This document shows positions 32,233 through 39,360 of a stretch of DNA of 40,638 nt, one piece after another. Position 1 is the stretch's first letter. Every line of letters begins with the position of its first letter. A model generated the notes under the pieces. That model did no database searches. It was given only the letters and a program-made list of their open reading frames with translations, and was not told the DNA's origin. The position numbers and the translations under genes were made by a program. Origin of the DNA: a virus; IMG/VR virus record IMGVR_UViG_3300027793_000016, positions 1 to 40,638 of that record; one strand, 5' to 3'.

Positions 32233-32241
32233 GCTATATTT
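32220..32241. promoter_or_regulatory. Inverted repeat, candidate operator
   Basis: AAATAT, 10 nt, ATATTT: perfect 6-bp arms in the divergent intergenic region. It overlaps the -35 of the leftward promoter and sits about 65 bp before the plus-strand start. A dimeric ribbon-helix-helix protein, encoded next door, could bind it. Confidence 0.4.
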
Positions 32242-32304
32242 TCATCTTTTTTCACCTTGGCTGTTGACTCGGGAGTTTTGCCATGCGTTCATGCAGCCTT
32301 CACC

Positions 32305-34494
32305 ATGGACTACGATTCATTCATCAAAAACAAGACACGCCGTGCCGAAAGCCACGGATTCGATCCTCTCTCAATCACCGCCCCTCTTTTCCCGTGGCAG
32401 CGCCATGTTGTTGAATGGGCGATCAAGAAAGGCCGCGCCGCCCTCTTTGAGGATTGCGGACTCGGCAAGACTGCGCAGCAACTGGAATGGGCCTCGCAAG
32501 TCTGCCGTCACACTGGCGGCAGCGTGCTTATTCTGACGCCTCTCGCGGTGGCGCACCAGACATCCCATGAGGCTGACAAGTTCGGCCTTGTCGCCAAGGT
32601 TGCGGAATCCGCCGATGACATCGACGCGCCCGGCATCTGGATCACGAATTACGAGAAGCTAGAGAAATTCGACTGCTCGCAATTCGTCGGCGTCGTGCTC
32701 GATGAATCCAGCATTTTGAAAAACTTCACCGGCAAGATGCGCAAGCTGCTGACCGAGACTTTCAGCGAGACTCCATATCGCCTTTGCTGCACGGCCACGC
32801 CGTCGCCAAACGATTACACCGAGTTCGGGCAGCACGCCGACTTCCTGGGCGTCTGCACGCCAGCGCAAATGCTCGCCACGTTCTTCATCAATGACACGTT
32901 CAACACTGGAGACTGGCGCTTGAAAAAGCATGCCGAGTCTGAATTTTGGGCATGGCTGGCGTCCTGGGCGGCATGCGTGTCGAAGCCTTCCGACCTTGAA
33001 TTTGATGATGCCGGATACATTCTGCCGTCGCTCAACCTGCAAACGATTATCGTCCAGGTTGATGATTCAGAGGGCGCTCAGGAAGGCGAGCTTTTCAGGC
33101 ACGCCACACTTTCAGCAACCACGATGCACCAGGAAATGCGCGTGACCGCACCTCAGCGTGTCGCGCATGTTGCCGAGCTTGTGAACAATTCCAGCGAGCC
33201 GTGGATCGTCTGGTGCAACACGAACGACGAGAGCGAGCAACTTGCGGCGTCCATTCCTGATGCCGTGGAAGTCAAGGGCAGCGATACCGCAAAGCAGAAG
33301 GAAGAGCGCATTGACGCGTTCACCGAGGGGCGCGCCCGCGTCATCGTCACCAAGGCTGGAATTGCAGGTTACGGCCTCAACTGGCAGCATTGCAGGAACG
33401 TCGCCTTTGTTGGGCTGTCTTACTCTTTCGAGGACTTTTACCAGGCATTGCGCCGGTCTTACCGCTTTGGCCAGACTCAGGAGGTCAATGCCTACATTGT
33501 CCAGGCGTCCACGGAGGGCGCTATCCTCAAAACCATCCAGCGTAAAATCGAACAGCACAAGGAAATGCAGGAGCGCATGAAGCTGGCGGCGTCCGCATTT
33601 CAATCACAGCAAAAGAAACTTACCATGAAAACAGACATCACCACGGCTTGCGGAGAGGGTTGGACGATCCACCACGGCGATTGTGTCAGGGTCGCACGTC
33701 AAATTGAGGATGAATCCGTTGATTTCAGCGTGTTCAGTCCGCCATTTGCGGACTTGTTCACCTACTCGGATGACCTTCAAGACATGGGGAACTGCTCCGA
33801 CATGAGCGAGTTCACGAAACACTTTGATCTTCTCATCGCGGAGATTGCCCGCATCCTCGTTCCTGGCCGTGAGGTCGCCGTTCATTGCGTCGATCTGCTT
33901 TCCACCAAGTGGAAGCATGGAAAAATCGAGTTCCAGGATTTCAGCGGCGAGATCATCCGCGCATTCTGGAAACATGGGTTTCTTTTCCATTCCCGCATCA
34001 CCATCTGGAAATCTCCCGTCACCGAGATGCAGCGCACCAAGGCGCACGGGCTGCTTTACAAGACGCTCACCGCTGACAGCACGGATTCCCGCGTCGGGTG
34101 TCCAGACTATCTGCTGGTGTTCCGCAAGCCGGGCGACAATCCCAAGCCTGTGACCAAGGACCGCAGCCGTTACCCTGTGGACTGGTGGCAAGAAGTCGCA
34201 TCGCCAGTCTGGATGAGTGTCGATCAAGGCCGTGTGCTTAACAAGGACGGTGCCCGCGATCATTGCGATGAGAAGCACATCTGCCCGTTGCAACTGGACG
34301 TGATCGAACGCGCCATCGAGCTTTGGACGAATCCCGGCGATCTGGTTTATTCGCCGTTCACCGGCATCGGGTCAGAAGGCTACGGCTCGTTGACCCTGGA
34401 TCGTCGGTTCGTTGGAAGCGAACTCAAGGAGTCGTATTTCAAGCAGGCTTGCCTGAACTTGAAAAATGCCAAGTCTCAACTCAGCCTGTTCTAG
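32305..34494 (+). CDS. SNF2-like helicase fused to N4/N6-type DNA methyltransferase
   Basis: A 729-residue fusion and the only plus-strand gene. The N-terminal 430 residues are an SF2/SNF2-like ATPase: Walker A (FEDCGLGKTAQQ), motif II VVLDESS (DESS, not DEAH), motif III CTATPSPND, and motif VI QALRRSYRFGQTQ. From about residue 440 a beta-class methyltransferase follows: GDCVRVARQIEDESVDFSVF, SPPF (motif IV, near 477), and SPFTGIGSEG (motif I, near 684) with GSELKESYFKQA. Such enzymes modify the exocyclic N of adenine or cytosine. No nuclease domain is seen, so an anti-restriction modification role is likely but unproven. ATG at 32,305 lacks a Shine-Dalgarno sequence; an in-frame TTG at 32,257 would add 16 unlike residues. 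Confidence 0.88.
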   Translation: MDYDSFIKNKTRRAESHGFDPLSITAPLFPWQRHVVEWAIKKGRAALFEDCGLGKTAQQLEWASQVCRHTGGSVLILTPLAVAHQTSHEADKFGLVAKVAESADDIDAPGIWITNYEKLEKFDCSQFVGVVLDESSILKNFTGKMRKLLTETFSETPYRLCCTATPSPNDYTEFGQHADFLGVCTPAQMLATFFINDTFNTGDWRLKKHAESEFWAWLASWAACVSKPSDLEFDDAGYILPSLNLQTIIVQVDDSEGAQEGELFRHATLSATTMHQEMRVTAPQRVAHVAELVNNSSEPWIVWCNTNDESEQLAASIPDAVEVKGSDTAKQKEERIDAFTEGRARVIVTKAGIAGYGLNWQHCRNVAFVGLSYSFEDFYQALRRSYRFGQTQEVNAYIVQASTEGAILKTIQRKIEQHKEMQERMKLAASAFQSQQKKLTMKTDITTACGEGWTIHHGDCVRVARQIEDESVDFSVFSPPFADLFTYSDDLQDMGNCSDMSEFTKHFDLLIAEIARILVPGREVAVHCVDLLSTKWKHGKIEFQDFSGEIIRAFWKHGFLFHSRITIWKSPVTEMQRTKAHGLLYKTLTADSTDSRVGCPDYLLVFRKPGDNPKPVTKDRSRYPVDWWQEVASPVWMSVDQGRVLNKDGARDHCDEKHICPLQLDVIERAIELWTNPGDLVYSPFTGIGSEGYGSLTLDRRFVGSELKESYFKQACLNLKNAKSQLSLF

Positions 34495-34700
34495 TCTGAT
34501 GCGTGAAGCCTGCGCCACCGTGCAAGGAACTGAGTCAACGGCTCGTCTCCATGCCCGTTCATGGCGCAGGCGCAATTCTTCGCCTCGCAGCAGATGAACG
34601 TGCACCCAGGTTCGTGCTGGACCTGGGGCTTCCCGTCCTTCCTGCGGCGGCACTTGGCCGTTGCGTTGAAGTGATCCGCTATGCGCTGCCAATCGGTCAT
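34491..34700 (-). CDS. Small Cys-rich hypothetical protein
   Basis: A 69-residue protein with MTDWQRIADHFNATAKCRRR, GCTFICCEAKNCACAMNGHG and a helical end (LTQFLARWRRLHASD). Five Cys and two His cluster in the centre, suggesting metal binding or disulfides. Its TAG stop overlaps the TAG stop of the plus-strand gene at a shared CTAG. It overlaps the upstream gene by 4 nt. No family is recognised. Confidence 0.6.
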   Translation of the reverse strand: MTDWQRIADHFNATAKCRRRKDGKPQVQHEPGCTFICCEAKNCACAMNGHGDEPLTQFLARWRRLHASD

Positions 34701-35053
34701 GCTTCTGAGACAATGACTTTCACAATCCGTAGATTAGGACGCTTGCGCCGGTAGTCCTTGCCCCAAATCTCGCGGACTCTGGCAAGCGTGTCCTTGCGTT
34801 TGTAGTTCAGCGCACACTTGGTAGGGCCGTCAACCTGCGTTGCGCAGTAGGCCGTGAAGGAACGCTTCTTGGTTGGCACGATGACCAGTTCTTTGTTCGG
34901 GATGGCATGCGCTCCTTTTATGTAAGCTTTGCCTTCCACCTGCGCCCACTTCTTGGCGTTCACATCCCAATACTTCGCGCCTGGGATGAGTTGCCATTTG
35001 TAAGCGCCGGAATAAACCTTCCAGCCTTTGGGGATTTTAGGAGTCGAGGCCAT
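34697..35053 (-). CDS. Hypothetical basic protein
   Basis: A 118-residue basic protein starting MASTPKIPKGWKVYSGAYKW. It contains GAKYWDVNAKKWAQVEGKAY and ends RRKRPNLRIVKVIVSEA. It is probably a small beta-rich fold with many Lys and Tyr. It overlaps the DUF3310 gene by 17 nt and the next gene by 4 nt. No family is recognised; nucleic-acid binding would fit the charge. Confidence 0.6.
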   Translation of the reverse strand: MASTPKIPKGWKVYSGAYKWQLIPGAKYWDVNAKKWAQVEGKAYIKGAHAIPNKELVIVPTKKRSFTAYCATQVDGPTKCALNYKRKDTLARVREIWGKDYRRKRPNLRIVKVIVSEA

Positions 35054-35255
35054 AGCGCAGTTTCAAAATGAGTTGAGCTTCGTGAATCAGTTTGCGGATG
35101 TCCTCCGCGCCGTTCTTGCTGCCGTGTCGGCAGGCACGCTTGATGATGCAGCCTTCCAGAAATGGCAGCTTGTTTGCCTCAATGAACTCAGCGGGCTGAA
35201 TTTTGAACGTCTTGTAATGGTCGCCGCCAATTTGTTCTTGTAGTGCGTCACTCAT
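35037..35255 (-). CDS. DUF3310 protein (T7 gp1.7-related family)
   Basis: A 72-residue protein. It begins MSDALQEQIGGDHYKTFKIQ, followed by PAEFIEANKLPFLEGCIIKR and ACRHGSKNGAEDIRKLIHEA, the full DUF3310 signature. T7 gp1.7, in this family, has nucleotide kinase activity; most members are of the short form seen here and are not tested. It is coupled to the YodC-like gene (CCATGA). It might adjust nucleotide pools, but that is an extrapolation. Confidence 0.85.
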   Translation of the reverse strand: MSDALQEQIGGDHYKTFKIQPAEFIEANKLPFLEGCIIKRACRHGSKNGAEDIRKLIHEAQLILKLRYGLDS

Positions 35256-36133
35256 GGCTGGCCCTCCTTGGCCGGGGTGAGGCAGGCGACGGAGAAATCC
35301 CAAACGTGGGCCAAATAGCCACTAAACCATTCGCAGACGACCTCATTTTCTTCGTTGACTCGGCTCACCGTCATCTCCGGCCCTCCAGACTTGAGCCTCA
35401 CCACGTCGCCGGGGCGGGGCGTCCAGGGCTGGACAGGCTGGGTTTGGTTGGCCCCCGCCTGGGCTGGCTCGTCGGCGTAGCGCCAGCCGATGATGCTGTA
35501 TTCACCAGTCTTGCAGTCCCAGCGCCAAGTCTCGGCTAGGCCGGATTCGGCAGTGTATTTACCACTTTGCGCTTCGCATGCAAGCAAGGCTTCGACAATC
35601 GCCTCAGGATCGCACGGGCACGGATCGCCGGGCGTGTGGCGTGTCCAGACCTTGCCGTGGGTTTCGAAGGTGGCTGGCTCGTCGGCTTTGCTGGCCGCCT
35701 GCGGGCCGTGGCCGGGCTTCCAGCGCAGGACGCGGTAGGCCATGATGTCGCTACAGCCACCTCTATGGTTCCAAGGCCATGTCGATGGCCTGTTAAGTCG
35801 GCTTGTCCTGCCGTCAGACCAAAGCACTTCAAACTCCTCCACCTCCTCATCCTTGAGCGGGCACGGTCCGCCGTCGTGCGGAATCCAGGGCGGGCCGTCG
35901 GAGGCTGGCTTGGCCTGCTCCGGTTCTGCGCTGACATCGGCGGGCTTCGGCAGGGCGGCCAGGAAGGCGCGGGCGATGGCGAGGCGGTTGGGGGCTTCGT
36001 CTTCCCAGCAGCTTTGATTTGGAAAATTATCGAGTCCAACGCCGCAATCCGCAAGAGCCCCAGCTGGAAAAGCCGCGTCAATGGCAGACTGAAGCTGCTC
36101 GTCGGTGTATTCGTGTGCGTTGTTTGTTTGCAT
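35252..36133 (-). CDS. Multi-domain phage protein with C-terminal YodC-like domain
   Basis: A 293-residue protein. The C-terminal 55 residues (GDVVRLKSGGPEMTVSRVNE, VVCEWFSG) match the YodC/DUF2158 fold. The middle has a W-rich phage repeat with GGPCPLKDEEVEEFEVLW, SDIMAYRVLRWKPG, a motif known in many small phage proteins. The N-terminus (DEQLQSAIDAAFPAG, RLAIARAFLAAL) is helical. It looks like a fusion of common phage modules that more often stand alone. The start is ATG at 36,133. The function is unknown. Confidence 0.7.
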   Translation of the reverse strand: MQTNNAHEYTDEQLQSAIDAAFPAGALADCGVGLDNFPNQSCWEDEAPNRLAIARAFLAALPKPADVSAEPEQAKPASDGPPWIPHDGGPCPLKDEEVEEFEVLWSDGRTSRLNRPSTWPWNHRGGCSDIMAYRVLRWKPGHGPQAASKADEPATFETHGKVWTRHTPGDPCPCDPEAIVEALLACEAQSGKYTAESGLAETWRWDCKTGEYSIIGWRYADEPAQAGANQTQPVQPWTPRPGDVVRLKSGGPEMTVSRVNEENEVVCEWFSGYLAHVWDFSVACLTPAKEGQP

Positions 36134-36165
36134 GGCGCGGCAGCGTAACCGCTCGCATTGCACCG

Positions 36166-36642
36166 TCAAATCAGCTTTTGCACATCGTATCCCACTTCTT
36201 CCATGCGCGTTCTCATTTCTGAGAGAGTCTTTCCAAACGTCACCTGGAAGTGTGGCGTTTCGGGAAAGGATTTCCAGTTGCCAGCCCATTCAATTCCCAT
36301 CTTTCCAGCAATAATGCCGATTTCAGCATAGAGTTTGTCGGCAAGTCCTGGCTGTTTCTCGTCTAGGTAAACGCCGTTTTTGAACAGGCCCAGGTCGATG
36401 GCGAGCCCGTAGTTGTGCCAGGAGGAGCCAGGGCGGGCTTTCGTGACGATCCGCCCCGGCTTCGTCCTTCCCTGCGCATACAACGCAGCCTGTGCAGCCC
36501 ATGAGCGAAGACCGGAGATAACCTCAACCGTGACGCCTTTCGCAGCCATGGCAGCCTCAGCGGCGGCAACAAACGGTTCCAGCTTGGCAAGCGCCTTCTT
36601 GTTGAGGCTTCCCAGATTCTCGATGGTTCGTTTCGTTCTCAT
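36166..36642 (-). CDS. Endolysin, M15-type L-Ala-D-Glu peptidase
   Basis: A 158-residue peptidoglycan peptidase. The zinc site is visible: SGLRSWAAQAALYAQGR, SSWHNYGLAIDLG (SxHxxGxAxD) and EWAGNWKSFPETPHFQ with the last His. These match the VanY-like M15 endolysins such as T5 Lys. There is no signal peptide, so it needs the holin to cross the membrane. The start at 36,642 is coupled to the 39-residue membrane protein (ATGA); an ATG at 36,651 would add three residues. Confidence 0.88.
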   Translation of the reverse strand: MRTKRTIENLGSLNKKALAKLEPFVAAAEAAMAAKGVTVEVISGLRSWAAQAALYAQGRTKPGRIVTKARPGSSWHNYGLAIDLGLFKNGVYLDEKQPGLADKLYAEIGIIAGKMGIEWAGNWKSFPETPHFQVTFGKTLSEMRTRMEEVGYDVQKLI

Positions 36643-36758
36643 GGTTTCCATTTGTCATTGTGGTCACGTGACCCATCCCAAAGCGCGATGGCCCCAAACA
36701 CCAGCACAGCCCCAAAGAAACAGAGCGTGCCGACAAAAATCTGGAAGCACTCAATCAC
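36639..36758 (-). CDS. 39-residue membrane protein of the lysis cassette
   Basis: A short frame with a GTG start (GTGA overlap with the lipoprotein stop) and an ATGA overlap with the endolysin. The sequence is one transmembrane helix (IFVGTLCFFGAVLVFGAIAL) with a charged tail (DGSRDHNDKWKP). It may be a holin, antiholin or auxiliary lysis protein. It lies between the spanin-like pair and the endolysin, fully within the operon. The exact role is not known. Confidence 0.6.
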   Translation of the reverse strand: MIECFQIFVGTLCFFGAVLVFGAIALWDGSRDHNDKWKP

Positions 36759-36979
36759 GGGCGGAGAGATTCACGGACGGCTTTCATGTATTCGGCATGT
36801 GAATGCCACACCTCGTCAGTCTGGCACCGGTATTGCCCTTGTGACGTTTGGATCACCGTTCCCGCTTTCAGGTGTAATGCCTGCGGGGAATAAAGCTGCA
36901 TGGAGTCTGCGACGGTAGGCGAGCGAGATGCGCAGCTCGTCAGCGCGGCGCTTGTCAGCAGGAGTAGCAGCATCTTCAT
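36755..36979 (-). CDS. Outer-membrane lipoprotein, Rz1-like spanin candidate
   Basis: A 74-residue protein with a signal peptide MKMLLLLLTSAALTSCASRS; the lipobox is LTSC with Cys16. The mature part is polar (ADSMQLYSPQALHLKAGTVI). Its first 55 codons lie inside the gene at 36,816-37,106 in another frame, which is the classic Rz/Rz1 overlap. The o-spanin would sit in the outer membrane and join the i-spanin across the periplasm to fuse the membranes at lysis. It has few prolines, unlike lambda Rz1. Confidence 0.65.
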   Translation of the reverse strand: MKMLLLLLTSAALTSCASRSPTVADSMQLYSPQALHLKAGTVIQTSQGQYRCQTDEVWHSHAEYMKAVRESLRP

Positions 36980-37106
36980 GGGTCAAAATCTCGAATGTCA
37001 GAGCCTCCATTTCCTTCGTCAGGTGCCACGCAAGCCAGATCGGGAATGCCTTTAGCGCCTGCGTAGCTGCCTGAAAAAGTGCGGTGATGACAGCAAGCGG
37101 GCTCAT
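36816..37106 (-). CDS. Inner-membrane protein, Rz-like spanin candidate
   Basis: A 96-residue protein starting MSPLAVITALFQAATQALKA. The first 30 residues hold a hydrophobic helix (FPIWLAWHL) and the next 50 a charged helix (KEMEALTFEILTHEDAATPA, KRRADELRISLAYRRRLHAA). It overlaps the lipoprotein gene in a different frame and the holin-like gene by 4 nt. It fits an i-spanin by topology and gene overlap, although it is shorter than lambda Rz (153 residues). Confidence 0.55.
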   Translation of the reverse strand: MSPLAVITALFQAATQALKAFPIWLAWHLTKEMEALTFEILTHEDAATPADKRRADELRISLAYRRRLHAALFPAGITPESGNGDPNVTRAIPVPD

Positions 37107-37276
37107 GCCCCGGTCTTGTTGCCGTCCTTCGCGGCGATCAGGCCAAGTCCGGCCAGGGTCGCAACAGCCTTTGCCACCTCGTCGGAATACTGAGGCAGCC
37201 AAGTCGCGGTCACGACGCCAGCGATGGTGACAAGTCCGGCCAGGGTGGTTTTCCAGTTTTTCACAATGTAGTTCAT
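37103..37276 (-). CDS. Holin-like membrane protein
   Basis: A 57-residue protein starting MNYIVKNWKTTLAGLVTIAG. There are two hydrophobic segments: TTLAGLVTIAGVVTATWL and VAKAVATLAGLGLIAAKDG. The pattern of a charged start, KxWKTTLAG, a short loop and GLIAAKDxNxTG is common in phage holin-like proteins. It begins at a CCATGA junction with the gene upstream. It probably makes the membrane lesion that releases the endolysin. Confidence 0.7.
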   Translation of the reverse strand: MNYIVKNWKTTLAGLVTIAGVVTATWLPQYSDEVAKAVATLAGLGLIAAKDGNKTGA

Positions 37277-37581
37277 GGGCGTTTCAGTTTGGTGTTGTGG
37301 AGTCTCGCTCTTTCTTCCTCGGTCAGTGAAAACGTGCTGCCAGCGCTCAACTTGCCAGCGTAGGGACATCCAGGCGTTGGGCATTCATCGATAATGGCAA
37401 GCGTTCCCTTCGCCAGTCCCATCTTTTCCGCCATCATCGTGATGATCGGCTCCTTCTCAGCCCTCCACTGCTCACAGGCAACGGACCTGTCCCAAATGAT
37501 TTTAAACGCAACGCAAAGAGCGCTCGTCACCGCGCCGATGCCTGAGAGAAGAGCTTGTTCCAGCGTCATGTCTTGAATCAT
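37273..37581 (-). CDS. Membrane protein at the head of the lysis cassette
   Basis: A 102-residue protein. The first 30 residues hold a hydrophobic helix (LLSGIGAVTSALCVAFKIIW); the rest is cytoplasmic or periplasmic with a Cys pair (ECPTPGCPYAGKL). It might be a second holin, an antiholin or a Cys-bearing lysis regulator. A candidate promoter (TTGCCA, 16 nt, TATGAT) overlaps the first ATG, so the second ATG at 37,569 may be the real start. It is coupled to the holin-like gene by CCATGA. Confidence 0.6.
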   Translation of the reverse strand: MIQDMTLEQALLSGIGAVTSALCVAFKIIWDRSVACEQWRAEKEPIITMMAEKMGLAKGTLAIIDECPTPGCPYAGKLSAGSTFSLTEEERARLHNTKLKRP

Positions 37582-37604
37582 ATCGGCTTAGGTAGAAGTG
37601 GCAA
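37577..37604 (-). promoter_or_regulatory. Candidate lysis-cassette promoter
   Basis: On the leftward strand TTGCCA (37,599-37,604), 16 nt, then TATGAT (37,577-37,582). Five of six bases fit the -10 consensus. It sits in the 30-bp gap after the fibre-assembly gene. The predicted start of transcription would be near the second ATG at 37,569, giving almost no leader. Confidence 0.45.
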
Positions 37605-37611
37605 GGAAAAA

Positions 37612-38028
37612 TCAAAGGTTATCCTCAGCGTAGGCAGCGGCGAAAATGGCGTCTGCCTGATCGTCATCGAGTCCAAGAACCTGCTGGAATGTCGGGATGG
37701 CAGGATGCGACGAACGCACGGTTGGCGAATACTCCCACCAGGATGAAAGCGCGTGGCGTTGATCCACGTCCTGAATGCCCCCAATCCAGGCGCTGATCTG
37801 AATGCAGCGTGTCCTGCCAAGGGCGCGGCGGAGTGAGCCCATGGCGACGGAATAGACCGGACGCGGGGATTCGCGGTTTGCCCATGCAGCCTCAATTTCC
37901 GCCAGCGTCGGCTTCGGCGTGCCGTCAAGCATGGCCAACCCTGCGTAGCTTTCAGGGTCGAGTTTGAAATGAGCGCCGGGGCGGGCGAGCGCGACGGCTT
38001 CAGCAAAGTTGGCGGATGGGATTGGCAT
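37612..38028 (-). CDS. Putative tail-fibre assembly protein
   Basis: A 138-residue protein just after the fibre gene. It starts MPIPSANFAEAVALARPGAH, with FKLDPESYAGLAMLDGTPKP and TLAEIEAAWANRESP, a pattern shared with small fibre-linked proteins (LxPxxYxxL...PKPTxxEIxxAW). The C-terminus is acidic and helical (VLGLDDDQADAIFAAAYAED). Such proteins often act as chaperones for the fibre tip. The start at 38,028 is 2 nt after the fibre stop. Confidence 0.55.
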   Translation of the reverse strand: MPIPSANFAEAVALARPGAHFKLDPESYAGLAMLDGTPKPTLAEIEAAWANRESPRPVYSVAMGSLRRALGRTRCIQISAWIGGIQDVDQRHALSSWWEYSPTVRSSHPAIPTFQQVLGLDDDQADAIFAAAYAEDNL

Positions 38029-38029
38029 G

Positions 38030-39355
38030 TTAAGCGGCGACCTCCATAAGGGTAATCGTTGACGCACCACGTTGAAAGGCAGTTGTGTCGGTGTCCGTTG
38101 AACTGCGGTTTAGATATACAGCCCCCGTTGACTGGCTTGCCATTTCGATCTCGTAGGTTTGAGATGATGTTGACGCAGGAGAATCCAGATATGTTACGGA
38201 TGCCGCAACAGAAGCTGAGGAGTTGGGAGCACCGCAAACTGTCGTGACGCGCACTCTGTTCCCTGCCGCATCGCCTTGTAGCAGAGTGGAACCGCTGCGG
38301 GTTAAACGAATCAAGGGCCAGTTGTTTGTTGCGCCACCAACATTTAAAGATACCAAGACCAAAACTTTTGACGTGTTTGCGGAAGGCGTGATGGACGCCG
38401 TGAACACGCTTGAAAAGCTGGTGCCGGTAACGCTGGCCGTGTCCGTCTTGGTCGCCTGGACAACCTGAAGAATTTTGCCGCCCGTCCCAGTCGCAGACAG
38501 CGTGCCTCCGCTGAGGGTCAAGCCGCTGCCAATGCTGATCTCCTCAATGGCTCCCGTGCTTGCCGTGCTGCGCCCAAGAATGCGAGCCGTCGCCATTGTC
38601 AGCCCCGAACCTGTGACCGCGCCTTTCAGCGCATAAATAGCGTTGAGAAGTGTCTTGATCGAACTGTAGGCAATGTTTTTCAGCGTGCCGCCGGACGTGA
38701 CAAAGGCCACTTCATCCGTGTCATCAAGGGTCGTTTCCGTGGTTGCGCCTGAAATGGAGGAGCCGACGTTTCCTGCATCCGTAACATCCGCCGCAGCCTC
38801 GATGCCGTCCAGCTTGGTCTTGTCGGAAGCGGACATGAAGCCAGCGTCTCCTGTGGTGGCGTCCGAGTGCGTGTGCGTGGTGAGCGAATCAACATAGGTT
38901 GCCCATGCGCCAGAGTGGAAAAGCCGCCTGATCTGGCTGCCTGCCGTGCTGTATCCGGTGCCGCCAATGGTGGCCGTGCCGTTGCGGACAACAACCGTAT
39001 AGCCTTTGCCCTCGCTAGGGCTTGGGTCTGTGACGGTTGCGGATGCCACCACGACATAAACCCCATCGTTCGCGGCAGTGAAGTTAGAAGATTTGACCTC
39101 GGCAGGCTGAAGTGCTGTGTCAGCCAAAGCGCCCTGGGCTGCCGTGGCGAAGTATCCTATGTCCTCGGCGGCGGCGGTGCCGATGTCGGCGGGCTGGACG
39201 GCGGTATCGGCCAAAGCGCCCTGGGCGGCCGTGGCAAAATCGCCCGTCGCAGAGTTGGCGGCGGTGCCGAGATTGTTCACAGCGCCAATGACGCTGTTCA
39301 GCTTCGTCCGCACAGACGAGCCGGTTTCACCGTTTGAAATGGTTCCGATAGGCAT
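38030..39355 (-). CDS. Tail fibre protein
   Basis: A 441-residue beta-rich protein. Residues 38-90 have a duplicated motif FATAAQGALADTA(V/L)QPA, common in tail-fibre stems. Then comes THTHSDATTGDAGFMSASDK, LDGIEAAADV, a fibre motif with HxH that may bind a metal. The C-terminal 150 residues (KVLVLVSLNVGGATNNWPLI, ... TITLMEVAA) form a likely trimeric tip or receptor-binding domain. The first 20 residues (MPIGTISNGETGSSVRTKLN) may attach it to the tail. The gene is in its own late operon with small virion genes, away from the gp16-like gene. Confidence 0.8.
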   Translation of the reverse strand: MPIGTISNGETGSSVRTKLNSVIGAVNNLGTAANSATGDFATAAQGALADTAVQPADIGTAAAEDIGYFATAAQGALADTALQPAEVKSSNFTAANDGVYVVVASATVTDPSPSEGKGYTVVVRNGTATIGGTGYSTAGSQIRRLFHSGAWATYVDSLTTHTHSDATTGDAGFMSASDKTKLDGIEAAADVTDAGNVGSSISGATTETTLDDTDEVAFVTSGGTLKNIAYSSIKTLLNAIYALKGAVTGSGLTMATARILGRSTASTGAIEEISIGSGLTLSGGTLSATGTGGKILQVVQATKTDTASVTGTSFSSVFTASITPSANTSKVLVLVSLNVGGATNNWPLIRLTRSGSTLLQGDAAGNRVRVTTVCGAPNSSASVAASVTYLDSPASTSSQTYEIEMASQSTGAVYLNRSSTDTDTTAFQRGASTITLMEVAA

Positions 39356-39360
39356 AAAAG

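Noticed and set aside
32264-32292. Plus-strand promoter TTGACT for the helicase-methyltransferase gene
   Set aside because: No acceptable -10 box at 16-18 nt; a promoter must exist nearby but I cannot place it.
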